Part shown: positions 12,011 to 23,477 of the stretch, piece after piece
Layout of the letters: the number at the start of each line of letters is the position of its first letter
Position numbering within the stretch: position 1 is the first letter of the stretch
Assembly: GCA_954871525.1 (NCBI GenBank)
Contig: OX940868.1
Location: 17,107,056 to 17,171,055 of the forward strand
Direction: 5' to 3'
Origin: Parietaria judaica
Lineage: Eukaryota; Streptophyta; Magnoliopsida; Rosales; Urticaceae
Length of the DNA stretch: 64,000 bases
Notes under the pieces: model-generated
The model's input: only the letters and a program-made list of their open reading frames with translations
Told to the model about the DNA's origin: nothing
Databases searched by the model: none
Made by a program: the position numbers and the translations under genes

Positions 12011-13840
12011 TAGGGATTTGCCAAAGTACCAAAACATTTGGTACTTATGCCGCAAATATAGAAATACCAAATCAAGCTATTCGAATTTAACTAGGGTTTC
12101 ATATGACAAACCCTAATTCGAATTTACACATATTAATATATATAATTATATATATTCATTTATTAATATAAATCTATTAATTATTAATTAATTATTAATA
12201 AGATATTAATAATTAAATCCAAATAATTAAATTATATTAATAAATCCTGATCTCAATATCACACATAAAAATGTCATGGTGCCACACCATCATTTAAATT
12301 CGTGACATGTGATTTAATTTCAAAGTTTATCGAACCGATCACAAACTTAGAAAATCCATAAATCACTAACCGTAAGTCGAAATGACTTGGTTCAAAAAGC
12401 AAAGTTGCTTAGAATTTAATTTCCAACAACATGGTGCTGATAGAAAATCTAAATTCTAACTTTCTTTTTGTCAGTTAATTTCGTGTACCAAAATATGATA
12501 CTTTTGCCACGCCAACGATAAAACTATCTGATGTCTGACACAGACCTTTCAGTTTTATAAGTCAAGCCAAATGATTAAACATTATCCAGAATGTATTTTA
12601 ATCACGTACGTATCATCCGTTACGGAGCTATCCTGGGGACCATGGACCCGTATCACTTAAGCTCCAACGAACTGCTAGTTGTTCGTCAAACCTCGAAGTG
12701 ATTCCACTATAGACCCGAGGCTGCACTCTTTAGTGATACGGTATATATTATTCCCTTTATAATAGCATGGTGTCCATTGATACAATCAAATTCGGGTTAT
12801 TGATCTTTCACTTGATGATTCATAAATGAGCAGGCGGTTTTTACCGTTATGCCCCTCATTGTATTTACTTCCTTGACTCAGTCAGCAATATCATGAGTAA
12901 CCCACTTATGGTTTCGATTCATAAGTTGCGCATGGGTATCTCTCACTTCTCACCACCGACAATCAAGGGAATCATCATCACTCTAAGGAGAGCTGTGTGA
13001 TGCCCATGTCTATGACCAAGCTACCCTTACTGCTGACTCTCATGTTCCCAAAATAATAGTGTTGGGAACAGCTGTAATATTTCGTGTTCTTTAACGGTTA
13101 AATCAAAGAACAATCAAGTCAGCAGCTTGGACTCAAGATCACTCAGGACTTAGATCGAATATCCATTTGATCATCTACTAGTGACTCAACTCCAAGTTAT
13201 CAGTGACGGTCTTATATGATGACTTCCGGAGTTTAAGTCAGGTCCAGTCCAGTATGAAGACACTTCATACTTAATGCACTTCTAGTGAGTGTGACACACA
13301 CAAAATCCAGAATAGGATTATCACTTAGTCACATTAATGACCTTATACGATTAAGGGGCTCCCACCCAGTTGATCAGGTCACGGACATTTTAAGTTCATT
13401 TATTATGATTATTAATTCTTCCTCACATTGACTCTGTTGTGATAATAATAACATAATTGCATCCTTCATGAACTAAGGAATCAAACATTCTATTTTACTC
13501 TACCGGAAACTATAATAAGATTATCATAATAAGCATCATCTTTATTCAACGACTTGTCATAATCTTTTACAAAGGGATAAAATATCTTGTTTAAGGACAC
13601 ACATGTCCAACATTATCAACATTATAAACTTAGTAAATATATTCTTAATATTTTAGTGATTTTTCATCGATAATCCTCGATAAGTGTCGATAATCCGTCG
13701 ATAATCATCGAAAAGATCGGTAATCGGTAAGCTACAGTATTATTAGTTTTCCGTCGATAATCCGGTAAGTTATCGAATAATCCGTCGATAGCGGCAAGCG
13801 ATTTATCGGTAAATTCGGTAAGTTGAACCTTGGTTATATC

Positions 13841-13994
13841 TATTTACTTCAAAGCCCGAGAATAGAAGATAACATTAAGCACCAGAATCTTGATGTATAA
13901 CTAATTTGATTGATATAATCAGCATCATTTGGGGTTGACGCTTTATTATTTCTATTTTTTTTATTAAACCAACGCTTTATTATTAATGTAAAGA
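13841..13994. other. short intergenic gap
   Basis: Plain AT-rich sequence between two elements; nothing recognised. Confidence 0.5.
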
Positions 13995-14354
13995 ATAATA
14001 GCGATAAAAGTACTTTAATTTTGATCAAGTGAAGTGACGAGGGTTTAACCTAAAAAAAAAACTAACGATTAAAGTATTCAAAATGAATACATATATGAGG
14101 CGACACACTTTTCCATCTTTTTTTTTTTTTTTCGAATTCAAATTAGAGAATATGATAGATAGCTGGATGAGCACCTACGTGTATGTTAAGTATAATTTGG
14201 TAGAAATATTAGAGCTATTATATAACCAACGTCTGTCAAAATGATTGGATGTAAAATGCGTAGCCACATATTTGTTGGCATTGGTTACTTTTTTCACTTT
14301 TACTTTTGCGTCACCTCAGTTGGTCAAAACTTGAGTACTTTTACCGCGATTATC
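13995..14354. mobile_element. foldback MITE of the CAAAAGTAC-terminus group (copy 1)
   Basis: The left end reads GATAAAAGTACTTTAATTTT and the right end, reversed, GATAATCGCGGTAAAAGTAC. The interior (aggcgacac, then gagaatatgatag) is clearly related to the element at 60544-60917. No coding capacity. The target duplication is unclear. Confidence 0.6.
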
Positions 14355-14607
14355 TTAATAAAATTATATATCGTAATTTATAAGCATATTATAAATGAAT
14401 TCCTTACATTCTAGTGTATATTTGATTTAATAATCGCCACTATAAATAAACACATAAGTTATAATCATCAAGAACCAATACCGAAAAATACAAAATATTT
14501 TTTATAGAATATTAGCGTGTCAATCTGTATTTAACATAAGTAGCACATACATGAAAATTAATATTAGTTTTTAATCCCTTTATTTGATGCATATAGTTGG
14601 ATATATC

Positions 14608-14646
<39 letters not shown>

Positions 14647-16000
14647 TTAAATGTGTACATGATTATTAATAATAGTATTTGATTATTATTATTATTATCT
14701 TATTGGTTAAATTTCATATTTTAAATGTGTATATGCCTTTTATTTGGTCAGCTAATATTTTATTGCGAACTATTTTGTTTTGGTAAAGTAAAAAAAAAAT
14801 ATGTTGCTTTTAGGTTTTCTATATAGCAATTTGAGAGGTTTTCTAAAGTTTGCGTTGACTATTTATCGTGACATGGTTTAATTTAATACACGACAAAGAA
14901 ATACACAAAGCTTTCCTAGAAAGGGGTGGAAAAGAATATAACATTTTGACAATTTTAATGGCGAATAATACTATAAAAACATAGGATGACTATGTCAATA
15001 ATAATTACGTAATTGGTGTCGATTTACTAATTTTGCAGACTCCAATCTAATAAAAAAGATTATATACCAATTCTATAATAATATTTTCCAGTGAAAGCAA
15101 AACCAAAACTAATGGGCCATAGAAGAGGTGAGTCATTTGGGCCCTTCAAGGCCCATAATATTTTTTATTAAAAATATTAGATAAAGAAGTCTAAGAGTCG
15201 TTTCTGTCGTACAATTTTTTTTAATTAAATATTGTTTTTCTGAACTTTATTTATGGGCATGGTTTTTGAATATTCACGCAACTTTTTTAGTATTATGAGA
15301 ATTTCTCGTAAACTAAAACTCATCCTATACATTTAATTGGCGAGAATGTATTTTAAGTTCACACGACGGTTTTGTACCCGTCATGTCAAGTATGCGCGAC
15401 GGAGAAAAAAACTATCGTACAAACTCTTCTCCCGGTGGTGACGTATGGGATGAAACAGGTCTTTTGCATGTTGGTATATGCTTCCTCCTTGTGGCGAGCG
15501 AGCTCAAAATTCATCACGGACAAGTATTTTAACTTTGCTAAATAATCAGTGGTTTAATTTTAACCCCAGTTTAATAAGCGTTGGTAAAGCCTCAATCGAA
15601 CCCGAAAAATAAAAAGTAAAAAAAAAATCGTTACATTCGAAGCTGTTCATCAGCCACAAATTTTATGTAATTTTGCACAAATTATATATATTTATTTATT
15701 TATTGACAAAATTCTCTTCCATGATTCAACTTCTACCATTTTGTCCTTTTTCACATCTCTAGTGAGAATCTATTCACTCTATTTTCTTCTTACCAGTTAG
15801 GAAAAAGTTCCAAATCCAAGCACAAAGGAAACAAATAGCACACCAAACCAAGTCAAAATTTGAGTTTTTTTTTTTAATTATATTTATTTTTATAAGCTTT
15901 TCATATAGAGCTTGCTATGATTGGAACTTCACCATATATATACATTTATGTCAAGCAATTCAATCTCGAAAATAAGAAAAGCAAATATTATTTAAGCAAA
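14355..16000. other. AT-rich intergenic stretch
   Basis: No gene recognised. It contains a (TAA)n microsatellite at 14611-14646. A small patch at 15111-15160 has gggcc and ggcccat motifs of the kind seen in plant core promoters, with no gene attached. The low-numbered end of the SUMO-like gene's 3' UTR probably lies near 16000-16279. Confidence 0.5.
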
Positions 16001-16279
16001 TAGTAGTTTCGAAAGGGCAAAATTCATTCTCTTTCCAAACAGAACTCTGTAGTCTGTATAATACATTTATGTAGAGTCACAGAGGAGAGGATGAGCTAGT
16101 TTCCACTAAATATTGAAACATTCTGATGCCCCAAGAAACCATCAAAACCTGCTTGCAACCACGAAACCCGAAAAGAAACCAGTAAATAACCAGTAATCGA
16201 AAGTTTTGCTCGGTAACGAAAAGGGGATTCAAAACTTCTCCTTCGTTTCGATGAAAGGGAAGAGTAGTAAATGACCTGG

Positions 16280-17420
16280 TCAACTGGACTTAGCATGCAC
16301 TTCTACAATGTCATGATCTTCCATTCCAAGAGACTCGGGAGTTGCTTCGGTGCTTAATTTTTCTCCATCGAAGACAAACACCAAATTCCGAAGCTCGAGC
16401 TTTGCTTTCTCGGCATATAACTTAAATAGCCGTTCAAACTTGTCATCCTATATGAGAAGAGAGATACATAGTCATACTTATCGTTTTCTTTTATATTCTA
16501 ATTACAGCAGAACAGAGGTATTACGATCAGAGTTGAAAGCACACGCACCACGTATATGCGGAAATGATTTAGCCCGTCCTTCGCCTGAATAGAAATTACC
16601 ATCTTCGCTCTTTGTATGCGAGGTTTTGACGGTTCATCTGCAGCGGCCTCATCGGAAAACTGCAACGATTTCCCGTGTTCCTTTTTCGCAGATTCCTCCA
16701 TGTCACGCAACGTATCTTCCGCAGACTTGGCAAATGACAGTAACTCCTGTTTCTTTAACCTAAACCGACATAAACGAATAATATACATCAATTGTTCATC
16801 AGAACAAAATATCGGTAGCTAATAACGAAACATGGTATTTCTGTATACCTTAGCGCCTTGATGGTCGAATTTTCCGATAGAGCTCTAGCATTGTGAGCAA
16901 CTTTGGGCGGAGAAGGAAGCCAGTCCTCGTTCTCCTTTTCTTCTTCGTCAAGTAAACAGACCGGCTCTCCGTTCTTGACTTCGTTTTCGACCTGATAACC
17001 GCACAGCACGACGCGTGATACTGATCAGAAGCGATGAAATCAAAGCATGTAAATAATGAGAAGAATCAAATGAGAAACCTTTCTTCTTTTGGGAGACGAA
17101 GCCGGAGGGATATCGGGCTCATCATCTGCCATGAAAGAAAAAAAATACGGATCATAATCGAAGGAAAAAAAAATACTAAATCGAGCTCACAAAAATCAAA
17201 ATCAAAATCATTCGAACCGAATTCAGATCACAAGTGTCTTTTCCCTAAAATATTTTCACGAGAATTGGAAAACGGACCGTCGAGGCAAACGAAAGCTTGC
17301 GGTTGAACGCGTCTGTAATCGAACAAAGGCTCAAACTCCTCCGTGAAATCCGCCTGAAAAAACCACAATCAATTTGAAGAATCTGAAACAAACAGACTGC
17401 GAGGAAGCGAACCTCACCAT
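16280..17420 (-). CDS. Rad60/NIP45-type SUMO-like domain protein, six exons
   Basis: Coding exons by splice sites and frame: 17418-17420, 17278-17353, 17079-17125, 16849-16991, 16549-16759 and 16280-16447. Together they are 648 nt, encoding 215 residues. All introns are GT-AG and all phases match. The first coding exon is only the ATG, directly followed by a gtgagg donor. The product begins ADFTEEFEPLFDYRRV. It has a basic PKRRK patch (residues 38-42), an acidic stretch, a DWLPSPPK motif and a helical LKKQELLSFA segment (from 91). It ends in a ubiquitin-fold SUMO-like domain (about 142-212: KMVISIQAKDGL, then FVFDGEKL, then MEDHDIVEV). There is no C-terminal di-glycine, so it is not itself conjugated. 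This layout is known from plant homologues of yeast Rad60/Esc2 and animal NIP45, which act with SUMO and SMC5/6 in genome maintenance; that role is inferred here. Confidence 0.88.
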
Positions 17421-17561
17421 GATCAAGCTGAAGAAGAACTTCTCCGAGACGCTAGAAATTCTGCGAAGAAGGTATTTTTCTTGATCGATCTGGCGACTGG
17501 CTCGAATCCCTCCGTCGCGAAGAAGGTAGAAATCTCGCCGTCGCGGTCGCCGGAGAAGAAT

Positions 17562-17570
17562 TAGGGTTTG
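17562..17570 (-). promoter_or_regulatory. telo-box in promoter/5' UTR of the SUMO-like gene
   Basis: AAACCCTAA on the minus strand, about 140 bp upstream of the ATG. Telo-boxes near the start site are common in plant genes expressed in dividing cells. Further upstream, gggctcatctaacgggcc (17618-17635) adds GGGCC-type motifs. Confidence 0.55.
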
Positions 17571-17858
17571 GGCTTAGGAATATGTGTGAGAGCTAGGTAC
17601 GTTATTGCGGGTCTTATTGGGCTCATCTAACGGGCCTAAAGGCCACATTCATTTTTTTTTTATGTTTTTTTTTTTAATTTAGGCTAGTTAATTCTGAAAG
17701 TCCTTTAACGTAGACTTTTGTCTTTATTTAGCTTCTTATTTTGTTAAATGACTATATATGAAAAATTAATCTCTTACACATTAATTTAAGATGGGAATTT
17801 TAATTTGTTTATACTTCAACTCACACGCTATATTTTATAAAGAGGGACCAAACAATAT

Positions 17859-18102
17859 TGATGCCGATCAAATCAATTATTATTTATTATTATTTCCTTT
17901 TTTATATTAATTAGAGAGATAATATAGGGTTAGTTCCTATAATCATGGAAACATGATAAACCCTAGACCTTTATAAGGTTTACATGCGATTTATTTGAGG
18001 CAGTATTGGTTTAATAAAAATTTGAGTTATTTGCTTGAAGAAAAGTCGAGTTCTTGCTCGCATAGACGCGTTCTAAAATAACCATAATTCCGATTTACAT
18101 CA
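17859..18102 (+). repeat. 5' LTR of the 1.4 kb element
   Basis: 244 bp; contains a ttataaggtt TATA-like box near 17972. Almost identical to the 3' LTR. Confidence 0.95.
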
Positions 18103-18104
18103 GT

Positions 18105-18116
18105 TGGTATCAGAGC
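18105..18116 (+). other. primer binding site (tRNA-iMet) of the 1.4 kb element
   Basis: TGGTATCAGAGC two bases after the left LTR, complementary to the 3' end of initiator methionine tRNA. Confidence 0.92.
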
Positions 18117-18177
18117 CACTCGTTTCTGTGCAGAGGCACCGAAGAAGCGAGCCGTTCACGAAGCTTTCGTAGAGGAT

Positions 18178-19011
18178 ATGGTGAGACGAGAAGAGGTCGA
18201 CGGATTGCGCGCTCAGGTGGAATTGCTGACCCGTCAGATGGCTGCACTGGTGCAGAATCAAACGGAGCAACGACGCCGAGACAAGTCCGACACCGAGGAC
18301 GACCAAGCCAACCTGTTCGGGCAGAATTTTGGACGTGCGGCGGTCCTGGAAGATGCGCGAAGGTTAGCGGTGTTCAAGGTGGCTATCCCGGAGTACGACG
18401 AATCGACGTACGATGAGGCGGAGCACGGAGAGGCCGTGTACGACGAATCGGTTTACGGCGAGACGGAGTATGACGAACCCGTGTACGATGAGTATGACGA
18501 AGCCGTTTACGACGAGCCCATTTACGACGAGGCGGAGTACGCTGAAATCGTGCATGACGAGGCCGTGTATGACGACAACGTCTGCACCGAGCAAGAGGAG
18601 TCCGTGTATGATGAGGTCGGACTTGAGGAGGCCGACGAGGACGAGAAGCAATTTGAGAGTGACACGACTATATTTCGTGTTGTTCATATGTCGTGTTTGA
18701 CCGCAACGGTGAAGATAGATGTTTTGCGGAGCCCGAGCAAACTTTTCCCGGAAACAAAGCTCCAGACTCGCATTGAGAACGAAGTGGAAGAATCCAAAAT
18801 TATTTTTGGGTTAAAATCCAAGGAGATGCCCGAGGAAGAAGAACGACGTGACAATGTCAGCGTGAAGCCAATAACCAAGCGTGCGAAGGAGCCACCCGAC
18901 AAGCCGCCCGACATAACGATCGCGACGCCCAACTTCGATGAACCACCCGAGTCCACTACCAACCCGCCCCAAGAAATTCGAGGACGAATTTTCTCAACGC
19001 CGAGAGAATGA
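18178..19011 (+). CDS. chimeric acidic gag-derived ORF of the 1.4 kb element, 277 aa
   Basis: The frame starts shortly after the primer site and ends at a TGA formed where the 3' LTR begins. Residues 1-34 (EVDGLRAQVELLTRQMAALV) form a coiled coil like the N-terminus of Ty3/gypsy Gag. Residues about 72-150 are a very acidic run with nine YDE tripeptides separated by EA, ESV and EPV. Residues 160-200 (TTIFRVVHMSCL, then RSPSKLFPETKLQTR) look like gag-pol linker and 3' pol fragments joined by deletion. The C-terminus is proline-rich. There is no capsid domain, zinc knuckle, protease or polymerase. Base composition is far more GC-rich than the surroundings, and the frame is intact. It may be a passenger remnant or a protein with its own role; I infer but cannot show that it is translated. 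Confidence 0.7.
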   Translation: MVRREEVDGLRAQVELLTRQMAALVQNQTEQRRRDKSDTEDDQANLFGQNFGRAAVLEDARRLAVFKVAIPEYDESTYDEAEHGEAVYDESVYGETEYDEPVYDEYDEAVYDEPIYDEAEYAEIVHDEAVYDDNVCTEQEESVYDEVGLEEADEDEKQFESDTTIFRVVHMSCLTATVKIDVLRSPSKLFPETKLQTRIENEVEESKIIFGLKSKEMPEEEERRDNVSVKPITKRAKEPPDKPPDITIATPNFDEPPESTTNPPQEIRGRIFSTPRE

Positions 19012-19252
19012 TGCCGATCAAATCAATTATTATTTATTATTATTTCCTTTTTTATATTAATTAGAGAGATAATATAGGGTTAGTTCCTATAATCATGGAA
19101 ACATGATAAACCCTAGACCTTTATAAGGTTTACATGCGATTTATTTGAGGCAGTATTGGTTTAATAAAAATTTGAGTTATTTGCTTGAAGAAAAGTCGAG
19201 TTCTTGCTCGCATAGACGCGTTCTAAAATAACCATAATTCCGATCTACATCA
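19009..19252 (+). repeat. 3' LTR of the 1.4 kb element
   Basis: 244 bp, one difference from the left LTR. Confidence 0.95.
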
Positions 19253-19257
19253 AATAT

Positions 19258-20680
19258 ACTCCTAAGAACCTTCATGGGAGAGTCACTGTTTTTAATATTT
19301 ATACTGTTATCAAGTGCATAATCATTAATATCTAAATTTTGACCAATTGAGGCGGGGTAGGTCGACACAAGTATCCAAACCGAAGGTGATGCGCATATTT
19401 AATTTTACTTGATGTCACGTGGCATTTGGCCAACATCTATGTTGTCTCAACTTTGTCGACATCAAGTACTTTTATCGATAATTTTCTCTCAAATATCCCT
19501 TATTTATTTTTCTCTCAGATATCCCTTATATATGCCATGTGACATTTTTTTTTTTTTTGATGTCACATGGCATATTAAGTACTTTTACCGACATTAAGTA
19601 CTTTTATGGTAAATATATCGAACCAAAATGACACTAGAAAAAACTTGGAATCCTCTTCATTTGTTCCTTCTTAATCATTCACTTGTGTACATCCCAATCT
19701 TTACTATATTTCCTTAATAAAGTCTCCTCTGTACTCAATATCCCCTAAAAGCACAAAATTCTATACCATAATTGAACTTTTACTATTTTGTCATTTATCA
19801 CATCTCTAGTGAGAATCTATTCAATCTCAACCTAAATCCTGCAAGTTGATAATAGCATTATCTACATTCTTACCAATTAGGAAATAAAAGTTCCAAAGCC
19901 AAGCACAAAGGAAGAAAGTATTTACCAAACTAACTCTAGATTTGAGTGTTTTTTTTTTTTTTCTTAAAACCTTTTCCTATAGAGATGCAATGATTGAAAT
20001 TTTTTAGGTCTTTTTTTATTTCATGTTTTCTTCTTTTGCCGCTGAATTTCCTCTCAATTTCTTGTGCATGACCTCGAGCTTTCCAATATTCCTGGTTGGA
20101 AGTCTACGCAAAATTGACCCAGAAAGAAAATAGAGATCTTTGTGGTTCTTGAAACGACATAAAGTTGTGTCCAATTCTAAGAACTTCACCGTACATATAT
20201 TTATGTCAATCAAATTCAATCTCAAAACATCCACGTTTTTATTAAAATAATCACAATAACAAATATTTTTCTGATTAGTTTTTAGAATTATTATGATGAT
20301 AATTAAGTCATTTTTTCTTGAAAAAAAAAATGATCTTCTCATAGAGAAGTTTCAGTTTTGTTTATACAAAATTTTCGTAGAAACTTATGTTTTTTTTTTT
20401 TTTTGAAAGAGTAGAAACTTATGTTGATAATGAACGAAACTGACGTTTGTGTCGTATCCTGTATGAAATAGTAATAATAAAGTCAGAAATAAACATGGAT
20501 TGTGATACTAAATTCCAAAATCAATCGGTCAAAAGATAAACTTTATGAGGAAAATTCGGGAGCTAAACAATAATAATTATTATTTATTGAAAATCAATTG
20601 GTGAAGAGTGAAAAAGAGAGACAAGGAAATCAAACCTTCTATAATTATCCATACATAACATTTTTATTAATTAGCAGAAT

Positions 20681-20724
<44 letters not shown>

Positions 20725-20975
20725 GAAGAAAAATGGGAAAAGACCACTAAAAATCATTACTTATTCTAATTTAAATTCTAATTTTGGCCTGTATATGTAG
20801 TGTAGTTTGAGAATGAAAGAGACTATAATGAGAACAAAAATATGGAACAACTTGGGTTGGAAAGTCCTTGATATTTTTACCTCTAAAAAAAAAAGTCATT
20901 GATATTTTCTTGGTAACTTTTCAACTTGGATGCCTTTTTAGCTCAGTGCATAAAGCATCAAAATTATTATGATGA

Positions 20976-21019
<44 letters not shown>

Positions 21020-22480
21020 GCTATATACACTTATTATCAACAAGAAAATTCAAAGTTTTCTATCCTCTCTTAGAGACCCTCTTTTTCTTTCCATGCTCAT
21101 CCTATATTTTGTCATTTTTAACACAGTTAATCAATATTATTAAGCACTAAATTACATGCTTCTTGTTTTAGGCTTTTAGGTTGTTTCTCCTATTGTGAAA
21201 TGCAGCAATGCGTGTATAATGGTGCATAAAGTTTGTTAATGTAGGAATTAAAAAATTGAAATTGAAAATAAAATATATTAATATCGAATTTAAACAGTTC
21301 TCATTTAGTAAGAAAATTCGATTATTATTATAGAATGAATCAAACCCACCACATACACCAGTCTCTAGTTTCGGAGCAATCTATTGTACAATGTTTTTTA
21401 TGTATAATATAATAATTGTCACTAGTTTCTAGTCTATATTTATCATTATTTTTAATTAAATTATTAATTTAATGATATTGTGAAAAGAACTTTAAAATTT
21501 AATATTGAATAATTCTGTTCTCTATAATTTAGTTCTTTTCTTTGAAGTTGTAAATCTTGTAAAAATCAATTCTATTTCTTTCAAAAGCTATATACCAAAC
21601 ATCTGGTAAATGCAGTACTTAAAACTTTAAATTAGCGTTTTCTGTTTTTCTATAGTAAAAATAAATAAAAGCCTGCACCGAATAAACCGTGTTTATGTTA
21701 AATCGAAGCTTACAACCAAAAGAAATAAATAAATACAATAGCATTATTTGAACTCTTCAACACTTACAAAGTAAAACAATAGCATTGTTTGATCTTTGAA
21801 CTCTTCAACTCTTCATAATTATAAACAATAGAAAATTAGCATAACATAATATAAAATATGTGATTGTGATTGCTAACCTTTAAAAAAAAAAAAAAAAAAA
21901 AAAAAGAACAAGAAAATAGAGACAACCCTGAAATGTGGTCAAAACTCCAAGCCCACGCACAAGTACTCTTAAGTTATAAATATTAGCAATCAAAAACTTC
22001 TCTTCTAAATTTGCATTAAATACAATGTTGAAAATGTCAAATTAATGAACGAGTGATTTGCATTAAATACCCTCTGAATTTGCATGCTAGTTCAATACAT
22101 TACACGCTAAAAATGACAAAATATTTTTACTTGTGCGCTATTCATGACTTGTTTCATGTCCATGATACTCTTTATCAATTTTAATTATTTTTCTTCTTCT
22201 AATCTTGTAGGATTGAAAAAACTTTGATTAATTTATTTTTTATCCACACGTTAATATTTTTCATCTTTTAAATAGTCATAGGGAGCAATGTGTTACTTTC
22301 TAAATAACGGGATATTTATTGCAAAACCTTAAAGATCTAAAAGATATATATTACTAAAAAGTAATAATTACTCTAATGAAACTAACGAAAAACAACAAAA
22401 GTGGATTGGTCAATATTATAAAACTACTACAATCAAGAAAAATATTATAAAACTACAATAAAATAGACCAATCAATATTT
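19258..22480. other. AT-rich intergenic stretch
   Basis: No gene recognised. At 19532-19573 a 13-bp palindrome (atgccatgtgaca and its complement) flanks a poly-T run. Several aagtacttttaycg pieces at 19460-19610 resemble the ends of the CAAAAGTAC MITE group. Microsatellites: (TA)n at about 20690-20719, (ATT)n at 20976-21018 and poly-A at about 21881-21905. Confidence 0.55.
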
Positions 22481-22489
22481 ATTCACAGT

Positions 22490-22745
22490 TCACGTCATGA
22501 CGTGTCGAAGTTCTATTCGTCCGTATGATTCTTCCAAAACTCTCTGTCGTTTTCTATCACAGCCCATTCGAACACTTAACAATTGGATGGGGCCCGCTAA
22601 ACCGACTTGGAGTAATGGGCTTCTTGTGGGCCCAAATGTGAAAAATTGCCTAAACGCCGTCGTTTTATGGTCAGCTCTAAAGGACAGAACTGTGAAACGT
22701 GTGCAGACACAGCATTGGTCATTACTGGCGTGCGTTTAAGAGACC
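22490..22745. promoter_or_regulatory. promoter-like patch without a recognised gene
   Basis: Base composition rises here. The patch has gggcccaaat (22628-22637), cagcccatt and ggggcccgct. It also has aaacgccgtcgtttt (22652-22666), an inverted-repeat motif typical of plant gene promoters. An open frame (22497-22739) has no recognisable protein features. It may be the promoter or 5' UTR of a lost gene, or of a non-coding RNA. Confidence 0.35.
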
Positions 22746-22890
22746 GTGTGTGTGTTTTTATTTATTTATTTTTATGTTTCTTTTGACTGAAAGTACAATT
22801 CCACATTTATTTTCAGATTTTCAAAGTCAAAGTCAAAATCAAAATCAAAACCAACCCACCATCTTTGGCCACTTTCTCTTAATAAATTAA

Positions 22891-23460
22891 TATCATCATT
22901 CTATTTTTTGAAACTCCATACTTTGAAACTAAATATTACCATAGTCCAAATCCACAAACTCCATATTTTAAAACTAATTATTATCACAGTCCAAATAACT
23001 CGATATTATACTTGTTAGTTAATTTTGCAGGATTGAACACGTTGATATTTGAATCACATATGCAATAGTATTTCAGAGCACCAAAAATCGTCTTTTGAGT
23101 CTAAGTGGCATAAATCTCACTAAACTACTTGTTGAACTCATTCGTCAATGCATATCTTATAAACATTTAAGTGATTATTTCCAAAAACCAATGACTAATT
23201 TTCGGAATTTTTATTAGAAAGTGGGCTGTATATTACATACTATAACTTGAGTTATCAAAGTGGGATTTCTTGTAAATGCGATGTATGCTAACGATTTATA
23301 CTTTTGTATATGATCTATAATCTATTATTATCATCAGAGAAATACCGTGCTATCATTATAATACAAGTTCAGAGTTAAATCATATGCAAGAACTTTTTTT
23401 TTTTAATACACCGAAATTTATGCTTTACGAGAGAGAATTCTTGTTTAGATTACAAATTTA
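22891..23460. other. AT-rich spacer
   Basis: No gene or element recognised up to the LINE fragment. Confidence 0.5.
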
Positions 23461-23477
23461 TTGAGGAAGTTAATAAT

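Larger units (their letters stand above)
3129..13612 (-). mobile_element. complete Ty1/copia LTR retrotransposon lacking gag
   Basis: A 10,484-bp element with TG...CA long terminal repeats (3129-5871 and 10862-13612) and a perfect 5-bp target duplication TTATC (3124-3128 and 13613-13617). Next to the right-hand LTR the minus strand reads TGGTATCAGAGC, the usual tRNA-iMet primer site. Next to the left-hand LTR is a purine tract. The pol order is protease, integrase, reverse transcriptase, RNase H, which defines copia. By eye the LTRs differ at about 18-20 bases plus TA-repeat length, so the insertion is young. Two in-frame stops in pol and a missing gag make this copy unable to move on its own. 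Confidence 0.95.
10862..13612 (-). repeat. 5' LTR of the copia element (right side)
   Basis: 2,751 bp, the promoter-bearing LTR in element orientation. U3 runs from 13612 down to the TATA box near 11430, with R and U5 below. The extra length over the other LTR is mostly a longer TA microsatellite around 11645-11667. Confidence 0.95.
2861..13832. mobile_element. hAT-like MITE (CAWGGT family, copy 1) split by a copia retrotransposon
   Basis: The outer ends are CAAGGTTAGAC at 2861 and GTTGAACCTTG at 13822-13832, an imperfect inverted pair. Both sides are flanked by the 8-bp direct repeat GTTATATC (2853-2860 and 13833-13840), as expected for hAT-type insertion. Without the inserted copia element (3129-13612 plus one target copy) about 480 bp remain. 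That remainder is full of CGATAAT and GTCGATAAT repeats and has no coding capacity. The same ends and repeats recur at 62022-62762, and related ends at 38129-38311. The copia insertion must be younger than this element. Confidence 0.8.
17859..19252 (+). mobile_element. complete young non-autonomous LTR retrotransposon, 1.4 kb
   Basis: Two 244-bp LTRs (17859-18102 and 19009-19252) run from tgatgccgatc to acatca and differ at one base by eye (T at 18095, C at 19245). The 5-bp target duplication AATAT is perfect (17854-17858 and 19253-19257). A tRNA-iMet primer site follows the left LTR, and a purine-rich cgccgagagaa precedes the right one. Size and structure fit a TRIM or TR-GAG type element. 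The sequence before the 3' LTR, read in another frame (FEDEFSQRREND), resembles the pol end of plant Ty3/gypsy elements, suggesting descent by internal deletion. Confidence 0.93.
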
